Shown here: piece after piece, positions 11,321 to 23,906 of the stretch
Numbering within the stretch: position 1 is the stretch's first letter
How the letters are laid out: every line of letters begins with the position of its first letter
Origin: Myrica gale
Lineage: Eukaryota > Streptophyta > Magnoliopsida > Fagales > Myricaceae
Assembly: GCA_963930655.1 (NCBI GenBank)
Contig: OZ005619.1
Location: forward strand, 930,001 to 994,000
Direction: 5' to 3'
DNA length: 64,000 nt
Notes under the pieces: model-generated
Databases searched by the model: none
What the model was told of the DNA's origin: nothing
What the model saw: only the letters and a program-made list of their open reading frames with translations
Program-made: the position numbers and the translations under genes

Positions 11321-14300
11321 ATGGCCTTCAGACTTGCAGACTCCGTGTTCCTTTTCATGGTACACGCCATAATCCTGCCTATCTCTGTCTCTTAGATGAG
11401 CTTGTGTGTTCTGTTCTTTTCTGGTTGTTATTATTTTTTGTTTGGATTTCAGGGCCCCCATCAAAAGCCAAGTGGGAGTCGAAGAATTTTAGGTCATTCT
11501 TCTCCAGGTAGGTTTCTCTCTCTCTCTCTCTCACCCTCTCCCTCTATGTTTGTGTAGAATAAGCTCTCATTGTAGGATATTTTCATGTATGGTAAAGTTT
11601 GTTACTTATTCGGGCTAAGATTTGAGCTTTATTAGATTCTCCATGGCGTTCTGCCCAGAGGGGGATTTGGGTTCTGTTTAAATTGGGGCATCTTGGGGTT
11701 CTCAATTAGTCGATTGCAGTGTAAGTTTGGACAGCGAATTAGATTCTTACAAATGGTAAATTGGGGCATCTTGGGGTTCTCAATTAGTCGATTGCAGTGT
11801 TAGTTGGAACAGCAAATTAGATTTTTACAAATGGCAAAGGCTGGAACTTCCTTAATGAAATGCATCTAAAAACCTTGGCGGCTTTCTTTGCATCAAACTA
11901 GTTGGATGGAATCCGGTGCGCAAAATGAAGGGTTTTCTCCTAGAATAGTAATGTGTTAACTAGAAAGTGAAACAGAGACGACTTAAATTGATGAAAACCA
12001 CTTTGCTGGCGCCCTCTCTCGAACCTTTCAATTTCTGATGCACGAAATTGACTTTTTTATATTAGAATATTCTTTTTAGGCTAAGGGAATCCATATGGGT
12101 TGGTTGTTCTGGTCATCATGGCAAAACACCAATCTCCAATTTTTAATGAAGATAATAAACTGGCACTAAAAGTCCCTAAACCTCAAATGGTAGCACGGTG
12201 TTTCATTAAACAGCTTATACTTTCAAATTTTCACTAGCAAGTATTGTAAACTTTTAGCAGATATGCGCCCAAAGTAGCCACATTCTCTTATAAATCTCCG
12301 TTCCCATGGAATTCAGATGCTTCCTACTTAAACTCTGGCAGAGTGACTGTAGCACCTCTCGATATTCTGTTTTACATTTGTTTTATCCAGTGCACTTGTA
12401 ATGCTGTCGCCCTTTTCAACTGAAAATTCATATCAAATTTTAACCTTAACCTGGTCATACTTTAGTGGTCATGTTAATTTGGTAGGCCGAGTTGGAATCA
12501 ACCATTTGTAGATTGAATTGCGCCTAAATAGACACTGAAACACTTTAAAATGTAACGAAGATGGAACCATAAGTTTCATGAGCACATTTTATGGTTATGT
12601 CATTCTTAGTATTGAACTTGGATAACGTTCGAGATTCTCATCCTCTTGTGAGTCCTCTTCATTTGAGTAAAACATCGTGTCAGCTAAGGGGATATAAAAA
12701 CTGCTATGCCTTACAAAAACTCAGGCAAAGTTCCATCCACGTCGAGATAAGCAAAGCTATAGTATTTTGTGATAGCCCAAATATCAGCAATTGTTTGATT
12801 GTCTTGGCTGAAATTATGTTTTTCTACCCTAGAGGAGGCTTTACAGTGATCAAAGGTGGAGACTTGCAGTACAGGAGCTGGACTTAATAAAGCTCTCATT
12901 CGCATGCACCTTCTGGATGAGTTATATTCTACATGTTTGAGGGTGAACAAACAATAATGGCTCAAATTGTAGAATCTTCCTTAGAAAGCATTTTGGTAAA
13001 GCCTATAGGGTACAAGTTACATTTTTCTTTTTCAACTTTGCATCTTGGATTAGATGGAAATCCTCCTTTACCACTGGAAATATCAAGTCGGTGAAGAGAA
13101 CCTGGGACAGATATTTTTTTTTGATGAATAGAACCTGGGACAGATATAAACAATGATAGTGCCTTTTCACCAGATCCTATAGTCTTGTTTTTCTCAACAG
13201 GGTGGTTTTTGCGACCATTAGGTATTGGACAAATGTGCATTCCATGTTTCGTCCAATTATGAGCGAGTAATAGAGAAGACAAACTAAATGGGAAGTACTG
13301 CTCCACTGGCACTCTGAGTGAATGTCTGGATCCTTTAAACACAGCTTTTTCTGTGAATAAAGTCATTATACATAGTCAAAATTGCCCATTATTTATATTT
13401 GTTTGAACTGACCATTGTGGCATTTCAGTTTACAATTAGGCATCTTATGTTGACTATTCTGATAGACAGGCGCGTGTTATTTGAAGGGGGAAAGACTTCA
13501 CGCTAAGGGGATCAGGCATCAGCAGCTTTTATTTCCAAAGAGAAGGACTAAAGTTCTACAAGCTGTTGCGGTTCCAATTGTACCATCTCCAGCAGACAGT
13601 GCTGAGTTTAGAAAGCAATTAGCTGATAGCTATGGTTTTATGCAAATTGGGGAACCACTTCCTGAAAATGTTAAGTTGAAGGATGTCCTTGATACCCTTC
13701 CGAAAAAGGTAATGCTACTGGAATACAAGTCTTGCATCCTATATACTTAATTTGTTGGCCCTGAACATGGATTTTGAGAATAAGATTTCGGGTCCATTTT
13801 CTGGGGGATAGATAGGCCAAATATTGGATTATTGAAAGGAGTCGGACTATTGTTGAGCAGCTGCTTCTAGTTGCATGGTTGAAGATGCAGAGTCCTTTCA
13901 AGTAACAAAAGACTATTTATTACTATTAATGACAAGGGGAGCATTGAATAATGGAACCCCCCCGCGCACCCTCCCCCAAAAAAGGGGGGTAAAATCATAG
14001 TTAGCCCTATAAGTATGAGCAAAAATCAAAGTTAGCCATGTAATTTTCAACCCAACGATTTAAGACCCTTAACTTTTGAAACTCATCAATTCACGCCCCC
14101 CGTCTAAATCAGACGGAAAAATATGAAAAATGACCAAAATGCCCCTTCCAAGATAAAATTACTAAAAATAATAAAAAAAGTAATATATTTTTTAAATAAA
14201 ACTATTGAAACTCTATTTCAATAATCTATTTATTTTTAATTTTATTTCTTAAAATTTATTATTTTTAAAATTTAGCCTTGGAGAGGCATTTCGGTCATTT

Positions 14301-17300
14301 TGAAAATTACGGGACTAACTTTGATTTTTGCTCATATTTATGGGGCTAACTATGACTTTACCCCCAAAAAAAAAGCCACAAGTAACTTCATACACTAACT
14401 AAAGAAAAGAAAAATTATGTTCTCTGTAAACAATCGAGGTTGCAAATCTGAAAATAATAACTAGAACAAAAGAGTTGATGGTATTCTGTTTCTTTTCTCT
14501 TTTCCAAAATTCTGAAGGTGTTTGAGATTGATGATTTGAAAGCATGGAGATCGGTTTTAATATCTCTCACTTCCTATGCATTGGGGCTCTTCATGATTTC
14601 AAAAGCCCCATGGTATCTACTTCCTCTGGCTTGGGCATGGACAGGGACTGCAGCAACAGGGGTTAGTTCTATATACATGTTCACTACATGGTATATTGCT
14701 AGTGGATTTTTTATGTCCCCCCCCCCTCCCACGCATTCTCTCCCTTGATATTATAGCGCGTACATCTAACTGAATTCATGTTACTTTTTATCCTTGTTTT
14801 GGTGAAGTTCTTTGTTATAGGCCATGATTGTGCTCACAAGTCATTTTCAAAGAACAAATTAGTAGAAGATGTTGTTGGAACATTGGCCTTTTTGCCACTG
14901 ATATACCCATATGAGCCCTGGAGATTTAAGCACGATCAGCATCATGCGAAAACAAACATGTATGTATGTTCTGTCTGAGTGAATTATCTCAAGCTGTAAA
15001 TAAAATTCTATATGGGATATACCTAGAGACAAACATGTTACATGTGATACTTTCAATGTATCTGAAGCTACTATTTAATCTCTCTTTTGCCAAACATCTA
15101 AATAATTTATGTACTAATTATGCAGTAATAAAGCATATGCACATGGAAATATAAAATATACAATGAAGGAAATAGTAGATATCTGTGAAAAGGGACAGTT
15201 ATATCCTATTTGTTATAACTTTTTTGCTATTTCATCTATGAATCTTTCTTTTCCTTGCCTGTGTTGGCTGGTTTACTGCTTCCGTTAAGTTGCCAGTCTT
15301 CGTCCATCTTACCATCCATCTTATATGTTTAGGTTGCATGAAGATACAGCTTGGCATCCTATTTGGAAGGAGGAGTTTGATTCATCCCCTGTTTTGCGCA
15401 AGGCAATTATATATGGATATGGTCCATTTAGGCCTTTGATGTCTATTGCTCACTGGTGCGTAATAAAACACAAGGAACCATCTGGGGCTACAATTACTTT
15501 ATTTGAAAATTTTCTTGTCCCGTACTATCAGCAGTTACACTATACTTGAGCCATCTGAAATATCGCATGTTTTTTGTCAATTCTTATGTGTCTCATCATT
15601 AACAAGCGCCCTAATTAGGTTGATCTGGCACTTCGATGTGAACAAGTTCAGACCAAGCGAAGTGAACAGGGTGAAGATAAGTTTGGCTTGTGTCTTTGCG
15701 TTCATGGCAATTGGATGGCCATTGATTGTCTACAACACAGGGATCATGGGGTGGATCAAGTTCTGGTTGATGCCATGGTTGGGCTATCACTTTTGGGTAA
15801 TGCTACTTCCTATTCTGTGTCAATAATGTTTGGATACAAAGTTCACAATGTTAAATTTCTAACATCTTTCCATGGCGTTTTATAACCAGGAAATCTGTAG
15901 TATGTGTTGGATGGTCCATTGATTTTTCTTATATATTGGTTTGTGATACACATGGCAGCTTTAGCATGATACACAAAGTAGGACAAATTTGAAAACACCA
16001 AAATTATGTGAAGAATGCATCTTGTTATTCAAATACAGCCCGACTCAGAAGACAGAGCAAGGATGTTTCTTGATTATCTCTTTCGATGAGATACGTAGTT
16101 TATTCACGCTCTGGGGAAGTTCTCATGTTGCAACTCTTCTGCAGAAAGAATTCTATAATTTAAATTCAAAAGCCTGTAACCATTTACATTCCTTTTAGAT
16201 TGGTGACCATTCCTTTTACTCCCACGTTTTTTTTACCACTAGGAGCAACAGGTAGGTAACAGGATGAAAGCAGGAAATGGAGAACAGAATGACATTAATG
16301 TTCTTATACCAAGCCAAATTGATCTGGCTTTCCTGAATCTCCCATCGGATTTTGGAAATAACCATTGTCATCTTTTCTTATATTGTTATCGATGCAACAA
16401 CCTGCAGAGATATTCCTCCACCTAGGCTAATTCCCTTCGATAATCACGGTTTGAATAAATGCAATTATGAGGAAATGGGAAATATAATTTCAAATATATT
16501 TAAACCTTTTATGGTACTAATTTGCTTTAGAATCCCCAAATTTTTTATTGCTTGCTTCATCCCTTGATTATCATTTGTGCCTTCTATGGCTTTAAATTTC
16601 AGAATATTTGTGTCAAGCGTTTTGGTTCTGTTTTGTTTCTCTAGATGAGTACTTTCACCATGGTCCATCATTCGGCTCCTCACATACCATTCAAATCTTC
16701 AAATGAGTGGAATGCTGCTCAGGCCCAGCTCAACGGAACTGTTCATTGTGATTACCCTCGATGGTAATGACACTTTTCCTTCTTTGTGCCAGTCTATGTC
16801 CGCTTGCTTTATTAATTGGCAAAAAGATGTATGTGGTCTGAAATCTGTTGCATTTAGAAGGTGCATGCAGCTTCTGCGGGACAGACATCTTACTGCTGGC
16901 AGCACCTTTTCTAATCCGTTGACATTTTGCCTTCTTATTAATGGTCCCTTCGGTATCTGGGAAATCCATGGGCTGTGGACATTTTAAGTGATTTCCCAGG
17001 TTCCTTGAGAACCTTGCGTTCTTGGTGGGCTCCTACTCTTAAGAATGCATTCCAATCCTCTTCAACTCAGCCCATGAAATGAAGGGGAAGGTTTCGGTCC
17101 TAAAGCTTTAGTCCTAACATGTCCTCACGAGGGTTGTGATGTTGCCAACACATTAATGAATTTCATCAATGGCCCAGATATAATTAGTCAATGCATTAAT
17201 GACTCAATGTGTTGGCAACATCAGAACACTCTGTTAGAACCTGTTAGGACTAAAGCTTTAGGACCGAAACTTTTCCTTGGAACCAAGGGATGTTGTTCTT

Positions 17301-18054
17301 TTCAAAATGTTTTCCCGTGATAATATTTTGGCGATATTGTCATTTCCCCGAGTAAAGGGGTTGTGACATGAATGCAAGTCAAGGGTGGCCCTATTAAGTT
17401 ATTAGTATATCTGTTGCCTTTGGTTGACAGTGTTCTAGTTCTGTCATTGTTAGTAATTTCTGGTGAAATGATGTGAAGTTGAGGAACAGCCTGGTTCACT
17501 ACTGAAATGTCAACATAAACGTATAAAGAGCTTCAATGCCATAAAAATTTGTTCCAAGTGGTCGGATAACTGGATTTATTTACTATGTATGCCAATAAAA
17601 CTACTAAATATTGGCTCCTCTTTTCTTGGACAGGATTGAGATCCTGTGTCATGATATCAGTGTCCACATTCCCCACCATATTTCTCCCAGGATACCAAGC
17701 TATAATTTGCGGGCAGCCCACAAATCTCTTCAAGAAAACTGGGGAAAGGTAGGATTTGCTAGTCCCTCGCCCACACAACACATGCAGGCACATAGAGACA
17801 AGCATGCGCACACACTTGCATGGTTTCCATGATCTCCTTACGGATGCCAAAAAAGTCACTGTTTTCATTCATTTTGTTTCCCTTCTCAACAGTATCTAAA
17901 TGAGGCCACCTGGAATTGGCGTTTGATGAAGACGATATTGACTATATGTCATGTTTACGATAAAGAGCAGAATTATGTTTCCTTTGAACAACTTGCCCCC
18001 AAAGAATCCAAGCCAATTACATTTCTCAGGAAAGTGATGCCTGATTACGCTTGA
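11321..18054 (+). CDS. FAD6: Plastid omega-6 fatty acid desaturase (FAD6)
   Basis: Inner-envelope plastid desaturase that puts the second double bond (16:1 to 16:2, 18:1 to 18:2) into plastid glycerolipids using ferredoxin. Ten coding exons by GT-AG and phase: 11321-11359, 11453-11507, 13470-13708, 14518-14661, 14808-14959, 15333-15455, 15619-15796, 16645-16763, 17634-17748, 17893-18054, giving 441 aa (Arabidopsis FAD6 about 448). The start [12 protein letters not shown] matches the family N-terminus, followed by a poorly conserved transit peptide. Conserved [16 protein letters not shown] opens the mature part. The three di-iron histidine boxes are intact: HDCAH (165-169), HDQHH (201-205) and HIPHH (361-365). 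The C-terminus VMPDYA is typical. No break is seen. Intron 2 is long (about 2 kb); introns 3 and 8 carry MITEs. Confidence 0.95.
11680..11835. repeat. Tandem duplication, period 78 bp, in FAD6 intron 2
   Basis: Two adjacent copies start at 11680 and 11758 with AAATTGGGGCATCTTGGGGT, both containing AATTAGTCGATTGCAGTGT. Near-identical, so recent. Intronic. Confidence 0.85.
13098..13147 (-). mobile_element. Tiny poly(A) retroposon scar in FAD6 intron 2
   Basis: GAACCTGGGACAGATAT occurs at 13098-13114 and again at 13131-13147, separated only by a T-run and GATGAATA. A 17-bp direct repeat around a poly(T) stub is what an extremely 5'-truncated LINE-mediated insertion on the minus strand leaves. 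It could also be a simple slip duplication. Confidence 0.5.
13984..14365. mobile_element. Foldback-type MITE in FAD6 intron 3
   Basis: About 382 bp with inverted repeats of about 65 bp: the left end GGGGGTAAAATCATAGTTAG and the complement of the right end, GGGGGTAAAGTCATAGTTAG, agree over most of their length and continue through TGAGCAAAAATCAAAGTTAG. The centre is AT-rich and non-coding. It is flanked by A-runs that hide any target duplication. Probably a MULE-derived non-autonomous element. Confidence 0.8.
17085..17277. mobile_element. MITE in FAD6 intron 8
   Basis: About 193 bp with inverted ends of about 35 bp: GGTTTCGGTCCTAAAGCTTT on the left and the complementary AAAGCTTTAGGACCGAAAC on the right, plus an inner inverted pair GTTGCCAACACATTAATGA and TCAATGTGTTGGCAACATC, so the whole element can fold into a hairpin. 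Non-coding; class not certain. Confidence 0.8.
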
Positions 18055-19695
18055 TTCATTTTTTCTCTTATGGGTCCAGAGCTTTTTGGCTCCTCCTTAG
18101 CGGGGATCCTTTTTTTATCCTCCTCCATTTGGGTCATGTGAGATGCGCGATTCCATTTTTCATATTTGTTCCTGCTTAGTGCTTATTTTGTACAACACAT
18201 TGAATTATAGAAGAAAGGTAATGGAAGGAAACTTCCTAGAAGTTCACATGGTATTTCCGATTATTGGATAGCCTTGTGTGTAAGAAGGTGGTGATGTCAT
18301 TGGTTTTGGATTATCCAAGGAAACCCCTTTTTTTTTTAAGGTGAAAGATTGTCGTTCATTACATAAAAAGTGATCCTGAGCAGCGAGATTCTCGTTGGAT
18401 CGAGGCTATATTGTATTTTTAACTTCAACTGAGATTGACTAGATGAGTTGGAGCTCAGATAGCAAGAGAATCATAGTAGAACAGGGTCAAGATAATATTG
18501 GTTGGAGCAGTAGAGCTACTCATCTGTTAACCATGATTTTACTTTTATCGCACTTGACAGAGCAGAGTATCTTCTCATAAAATATTTATGTTTTTGCTAG
18601 TTGGCTGACATTTAAGCACCCCTTTATTAATAGTGGTTGCTGTTTACTGACATGCTGGGGTGATGTTAGGATTAACAATCTATAATCCTGAGCTAGACTG
18701 CTCATTTAAGCCCTCAAAACCTGCTCTATGCTATTTGGTAATAAATGGATAAGACATTGTGAAACAGGGTCTGCCCTATTTAGTTACATTCTCTTAAAGT
18801 CTAAGCAGTCCTTAATGCTGAGGCACCCGTGACAGAAACAGAGAGCGTCGACCTAAGTAGTGTATAACTCCTTTCGTGGGGCTGCAAAATGTTCAAGCTC
18901 AAGAGTTTAAACTTAACATTAGGAGAAAAGCCAAGGAAATGCAAGCAAAGGATGGCGGGTCTGAATTTGCTTTAGTGGGTATGGTCATTAGCAGATTTGG
19001 TGCACCAGAAAAAGGTTCAAGTTCCTGATATTCAGATGCATACGTTTCAAACAAGTTCAGAAATTTAGCTCATGAAACCAAGGCAGCACCCAACAAACTT
19101 TATGCAGAGTGATACGATTCATTAATATCTGTTTTGCTGTTACAACTGCTCACATGCAAAAGAGAATCTCTGTTTCCCTCTCTCTCTCTCTGTGCGTTCT
19201 GTGTGCGTGGGCGTGCTAACAATCTGGGAAGTGTCGAGAACATTCAACCAGAGGAAGGGAATTAACTTTGGGAAAGCAGAGGTCAAAAGAAAAAAGAGTG
19301 CCAAAAGTGAGAGATTAAAGAGGCGTTCTTGGTCAGCCAGAAAATGAAATGTGCAGGTCGACCCAGATCGATTAAACTTCCACTAAAAACAATGCTCCTC
19401 TTGCTAAGCAATCATTTTCATTTCTTTTAGTACCAATGGGAAACCCCATTTACACTCGGGACTATAGATATCCCTCTTGGGTATATGAGGTTATATCCGG
19501 TTCTAGTAATCGCTTCCATCTAACAGTTAGCAAACCATATACAAGCTTAGAATTCTTAGCGCCTCCCAAGTTTCCTAACCTATAGGCTTTAACTGCAACT
19601 CCCCCTATCTATAATCTAGGGAACAAGAAGGACGCCATATGTATCAAAAAAAGAAAAGAAACGCAAACAGCAGAACAAGTAGAGAATTAGCTTAA
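18055..19695. other. Spacer between FAD6 and the BTB gene (convergent 3' ends)
   Basis: No gene seen. It holds the 3' untranslated regions of two convergent genes, a short (CT)n near 19178 and otherwise unique sequence. Confidence 0.6.
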
Positions 19696-21042
19696 TCAGA
19701 TAATCGGTTGAGGTAGAGTCTCCCATATGTCGAAGACATTTTCTTCACTATGCAATGCGAAGAGCCGATCACCGCCGATGGAAAAATCGCATATCGAACC
19801 TCCATAGCTTCGTCGGAGCCTAGAGGTTAAAACCCAATCAGGACCACAAAATACGGATATGCAATCGTTCATTGATGAGAAGAGTTGTCCCTCATGCAAT
19901 GCCAACTTAGGGTAACAAGGCTCATCCGGCATCTTCCCCTTCAACAATCGGCTCCTCGAGCTCCACCTAATAGCCCCAGCAGTGCTTCTCAAGTCCATGA
20001 AACCCAAATCCTCATACTCATTCACCACACAGATAGAGCTATTCTCCTCCATTGCTACTGCATCTCTAACCCGCTTCTCATCCACAGTCATAGGAGCTCC
20101 TATATCAGACCAAGACCAAACCATTTTTTTCTCCCTGAAATCCAACAAACTAATGTAACAATTGTCCTTTCTAGGGAACAAGGTTGCAACCAACAAACAA
20201 TTACTTCCATGTAACCATTGAAGTTTGTCTGCATCACCGAGTGACCAACCAAGAGGCTCATAGTAGAAATCAATCTGCTTTCCGGTTACTTGGTCCCAAA
20301 CTCCAATCCCATATTCATTGCTCCTCCCTTTACAACTAGAAAAAATCTTATAATCTGGACTGAAACTCAGAGCTCCAGCGGTAAAGCTCTTAACTTGGTT
20401 CTCGTGATTGACTTGAAACTTGTACCTCAGCTCCCCCGTTGACGAACTAAACAGACCCATCCCACCATCTCCTCGGCCTAATCGCTCGCAGACGCTGATC
20501 ACGATGTTTTGCGAGTCAATCCAACCAACGCCATTGACTCTTTGATAATCAAGAGTGATTGGTGCATGCTCGTCAAGCATCCAATCATAGACGTGAACCA
20601 TGCTACCATGCGCAACGCAGCAACCACCATCCGGGCCGGCTCGAATCGCCGTTCCATCGCCTGGTGCTTGACCAATAATAGACTGCGCAAGCCGCAGTCT
20701 GTTGCCATCGAATGGACCCCATTTCGCAGAGCGGACGTGGTCTAGAAGGCCATAGAACAGCGCCTCCCGGTAGAGGAGCTTTTCTGGGATATTATCAGGA
20801 ATATAGAGCTCGCCGGTTCGGAGGAGATCAAGGAGAATGGCAAAGCAATCCGGGTTCCGATCAATAAAGTATTCCTCACCAGTATTATATTGGAGATCCC
20901 AATCCTCGTCAAACATCGCTCCGAACATCGAATTTCGGCCGGCGTTGGCGAGGGTTGTCGCAGTTGTTTCAAAAATTCTGCCTCCTACGTTGAATCTAAC
21001 CCTGTCTTTTTGAATTCCCATGATTGGATTTGCTTCAATCAT
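19696..21042 (-). CDS. BTB/POZ (KCTD-type) protein, At2g24240/At4g30940 type
   Basis: Intronless 448-aa protein. Residues about 13-105 form a T1/KCTD-like BTB domain (RVRFNVGGRIFETT, then MFGAMFDEDWD, EEYFIDRNPDCF, LLDLLRTGELYIP), used for oligomerisation and, in related plant proteins, for docking on CULLIN3 ubiquitin ligases. Residues about 150-440 look like a WD40/YVTN-type beta-propeller (GIGVWDQVTGKQIDF, MVWSWSDIG, DLGFMDLRS, FDIWETLP). The combination and length match the Arabidopsis proteins At2g24240 and At4g30940 as I remember them. A role as a CUL3 substrate adaptor is inference; the substrate is unknown. No truncation. The ATG at 21042 gives MIEANPIMGIQKDRVRFNVGG, a normal start close to the domain. 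Confidence 0.9.
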   Translation of the reverse strand: MIEANPIMGIQKDRVRFNVGGRIFETTATTLANAGRNSMFGAMFDEDWDLQYNTGEEYFIDRNPDCFAILLDLLRTGELYIPDNIPEKLLYREALFYGLLDHVRSAKWGPFDGNRLRLAQSIIGQAPGDGTAIRAGPDGGCCVAHGSMVHVYDWMLDEHAPITLDYQRVNGVGWIDSQNIVISVCERLGRGDGGMGLFSSSTGELRYKFQVNHENQVKSFTAGALSFSPDYKIFSSCKGRSNEYGIGVWDQVTGKQIDFYYEPLGWSLGDADKLQWLHGSNCLLVATLFPRKDNCYISLLDFREKKMVWSWSDIGAPMTVDEKRVRDAVAMEENSSICVVNEYEDLGFMDLRSTAGAIRWSSRSRLLKGKMPDEPCYPKLALHEGQLFSSMNDCISVFCGPDWVLTSRLRRSYGGSICDFSIGGDRLFALHSEENVFDIWETLPQPII

Positions 21043-22651
21043 GGAAGCCCAGATGAGGATTCAGATGTAGGAGGCCAGGACAACAGCTAGGACTTGCAGG
21101 ATAAGACGTGTTCGAGTCAAAAAGGCAAAATTGTGCTAACTAAAAGCAGGGTTCGGAGGATGATAAATGAGCATATTTCCTAGAAAGTGGGAGAGGAATC
21201 AGAGGATAATGGTTTTGTCTAGGTAGTTCGATTATGTGGGAAGAACTAAAATTAGGCAAAGACAAATCTGTAAGGATCAATCCAGAGAAGATAGAAAGAG
21301 TGAAACAGATAAACAAGAAGCTAAAAACAAAACATATTGTTGAGCAGAGAGGTTGAAGGTTTGATGAGCTTTCTATCAGATAACAGACCAAAACACCTAT
21401 AAACAGGGGAGCTTTGAAAAAGAAGATGATGAATTTGATCAAATACTTATAAATAGAGATGTGGCCTGTGGGTATTGAAGATAGGTGGTTTCCAAGAACG
21501 GGGTTTTAAATTCATGGAATTTGGTGTGAAGAATTGGAGCGGTTGGATTTCAAAAACAATTGACTCGTCCTCTCTCTCCACTTTGCTTTCTCCATGTTGT
21601 TGTCCCTCTTTTTCCACGTCTGTTATTATAACTCTTCCTTTGTTCCGGACATGGTTGAACTTTTCTCCGATTAACAATACTACGTGGTGGGGTCCGTGTT
21701 TCTGGTCCCTCCTACTTAGACCTGTACCGTCTGCTCACTTTCATCTTTCTCAGCGAATGGTGTGGATTCTAGGGTTATGGTATGTCCCCGTGATTTTTTT
21801 TCTTTTTTTAACTGTGTCCAAGTCAATATACCCGCGTGGATTAATCTCAAGATCTTTGCAATTTCATCTTCTCATATCATCCGAATAATTACCAGATTAA
21901 AAGCCTTAAAAGATTTATAATACCTATCAAATTTAGTACTTGAAACCTTAGACACCAAACAGTGTTTAATTTGATGCTGCATAGTTAAGGAGTTCCGATG
22001 AAGTCAGCTTTCTCACAGTAAACAATCCTTGTCTTGTGGGTTGTTGTTCTTAATTTTTTTTTTATTTCCTTCTAGTTTCTTGGGTCCTTGTAATTTGGTG
22101 CCCTTCTATAGAAAATACAGCAAAAGAGAAATTGACACTTGGAAGATTACCCAATTTTTACTTTCTTCTCCAAATCATATCACTAATAAGGTCCACCCCC
22201 ATCCCACTCATCTTATTAATTATAATTAGCATATTAGATTATATAATATATGTCTTATTTATTAATCTATTAAATTATATAACCTATGTATTGTTTAACA
22301 TACTAATTGTAGAACCTTGACTAAAAGAATATTAATGTAAATAATGAGACAGAAAGAGACTGGTTCGTGTTATGAATCTCTTATAATGAGTGTAATACAA
22401 CGTTTATCAAGAAATAATTAATAAAAAATCAGCTTGATTTTGATTTTTTTCATAATGGAGGTCCACTCATTAAGCAATCCTGCATGATTATCATTTCGGT
22501 AGGCTAGTGGTTTTGCCTCTAAATACTCAAACAATAAACTACAAAACTCGAAGGAGTTTGGTCACTTTGGTAGTATGCTCCCTTTAATGTTTCAAATTCA
22601 GAATCTTATAAGGGCTACTAGTCCTTGGAGACTACCTCTAACATTTTTTAC
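21043..22651. other. Upstream region of the BTB gene
   Basis: Presumed promoter and 5' leader of the minus-strand BTB gene, then AT-rich DNA. Short frames at 21140-21888 have no domain or codon signal that I can defend. No gene called. Confidence 0.5.
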
Positions 22652-22654
22652 TTA

Positions 22655-22842
22655 GGGGTTGTTCGTTTAATAAAGAATTCTCAGGATTTTTTTGTATTCT
22701 CACAACACAAAAATCCTACAACCAAACACCATTTCTAACCTCACGTAAAAATAACTACAACACGCATAACAATAAAGTTAACATTACCTAAAAATTCTCA
22801 AAACACAAAAAATACTCACAACACACCTAATCGAACACACTC
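22655..22842. mobile_element. Tourist/Harbinger-like MITE
   Basis: 188 bp flanked by TTA at 22652-22654 and 22843-22845. The left end GGGGTTGTTCGTTTAATAAAG pairs imperfectly with the complement of the right end, GAGTGTGTTCGATTAGGTG. The interior is rich in CACAACAC motifs and has no coding capacity. Confidence 0.7.
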
Positions 22843-23598
22843 TTAATAATTGTCAGGTTTGCGTGTAGAAGAACTATACATACTTCGAGATTTTTCTAAG
22901 TGTGCATAAAATATACCGGACACTCAATTAAGAAAAAAATAGTAAAACCATTATTTTATATATAAAGTTGGAAAATAAAATAAAACAAGGTATATATATC
23001 CAACTTTATCATAAGAAGCAGTAGCAATTTGTTTGCACGCGGCCATCCAAATTAACAATGTTTTGTACGTCAAATCGAGGAGACGCACTGTCGTCTATAC
23101 GGGGCTTTCATTATCTTTTTCCCCACGGCCACCACCGCCCTTCGCGATTGCGGGCTCTAGACGGCACCAAACTTAGAAAAGTCTCTTAAACATCACCTGA
23201 GAAGTCTCTCGAACCAAACCCAGAGGATGTTATTTCATGAAGAGCTCCCATTCGAGGATATTATTTCATGAAGAGCTCGCCCATTTATAAGGACAAAAAT
23301 AAAAGTATAGGGGAATCTTATAAACTTCCTTTATAAGTCCAAATTAACACTAAAATATTAATTACATATTTGAATTACGAATTTGATCACACTTAACCCT
23401 TAAATTACCAAAATGAATTAAGGATCGCGTTTTTAGTAGGTTGAAATGTATAACAAATAGATTGAGTGACACAATACCAATGATTGTATCCTATCACCGA
23501 CGAACATTTATGGATTGTGGGAGCTTAAGGGTTAAATATAATGAAATTAGTAGTTAAAACAAGTAAATTATAGTTGGATGATAAAAAATAAAAATAAA

Positions 23599-23906
23599 TT
23601 GAGAAAATTACTCAAATAGTACGTGGTTTCACTTTATTACAAATTGGTCTCTGTGGTTCCAACTTTAACGATTTAGTCCCAATAGTGACTAATGCGATAC
23701 ACAATGTAATTCTCTCTACATCTTCGTTAATCCTTTAACGGAATATACTGATATGTCAACATATTCCATTAGAGAATTAACTGAAGTGTGAACGAAAGGA
23801 CTATTATAATGGTGATCACAGAGACAAAATCGTTGAAGTTGGAACACAATGACCAATTTGTAAGAAAGTGAAACCACAATGACCATGTTGATAATTTTGC
23901 CAATTT
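23599..23906. mobile_element. Foldback (hairpin) element related to the 39-45 kb foldback
   Basis: About 308 bp, almost entirely palindromic: CAAATTGGTCTCTGTGGTTC with CAACTTTAACGATTT on the left mirrors AAATCGTTGAAGTTG and GACCAATTTG on the right. It shares sequence logic (GTGGTTTCA, TTAACGGA followed by TGATATGTCAA) with the arms of the large element at 39277-44938, so both probably belong to one MULE-derived group. Confidence 0.7.

Noticed and set aside
11171-11511. Frames overlapping the FAD6 start
   Set aside because: They run into intron 1 or use the wrong frame; the family N-terminus [12 protein letters not shown] and the phase of later exons fix the real model.
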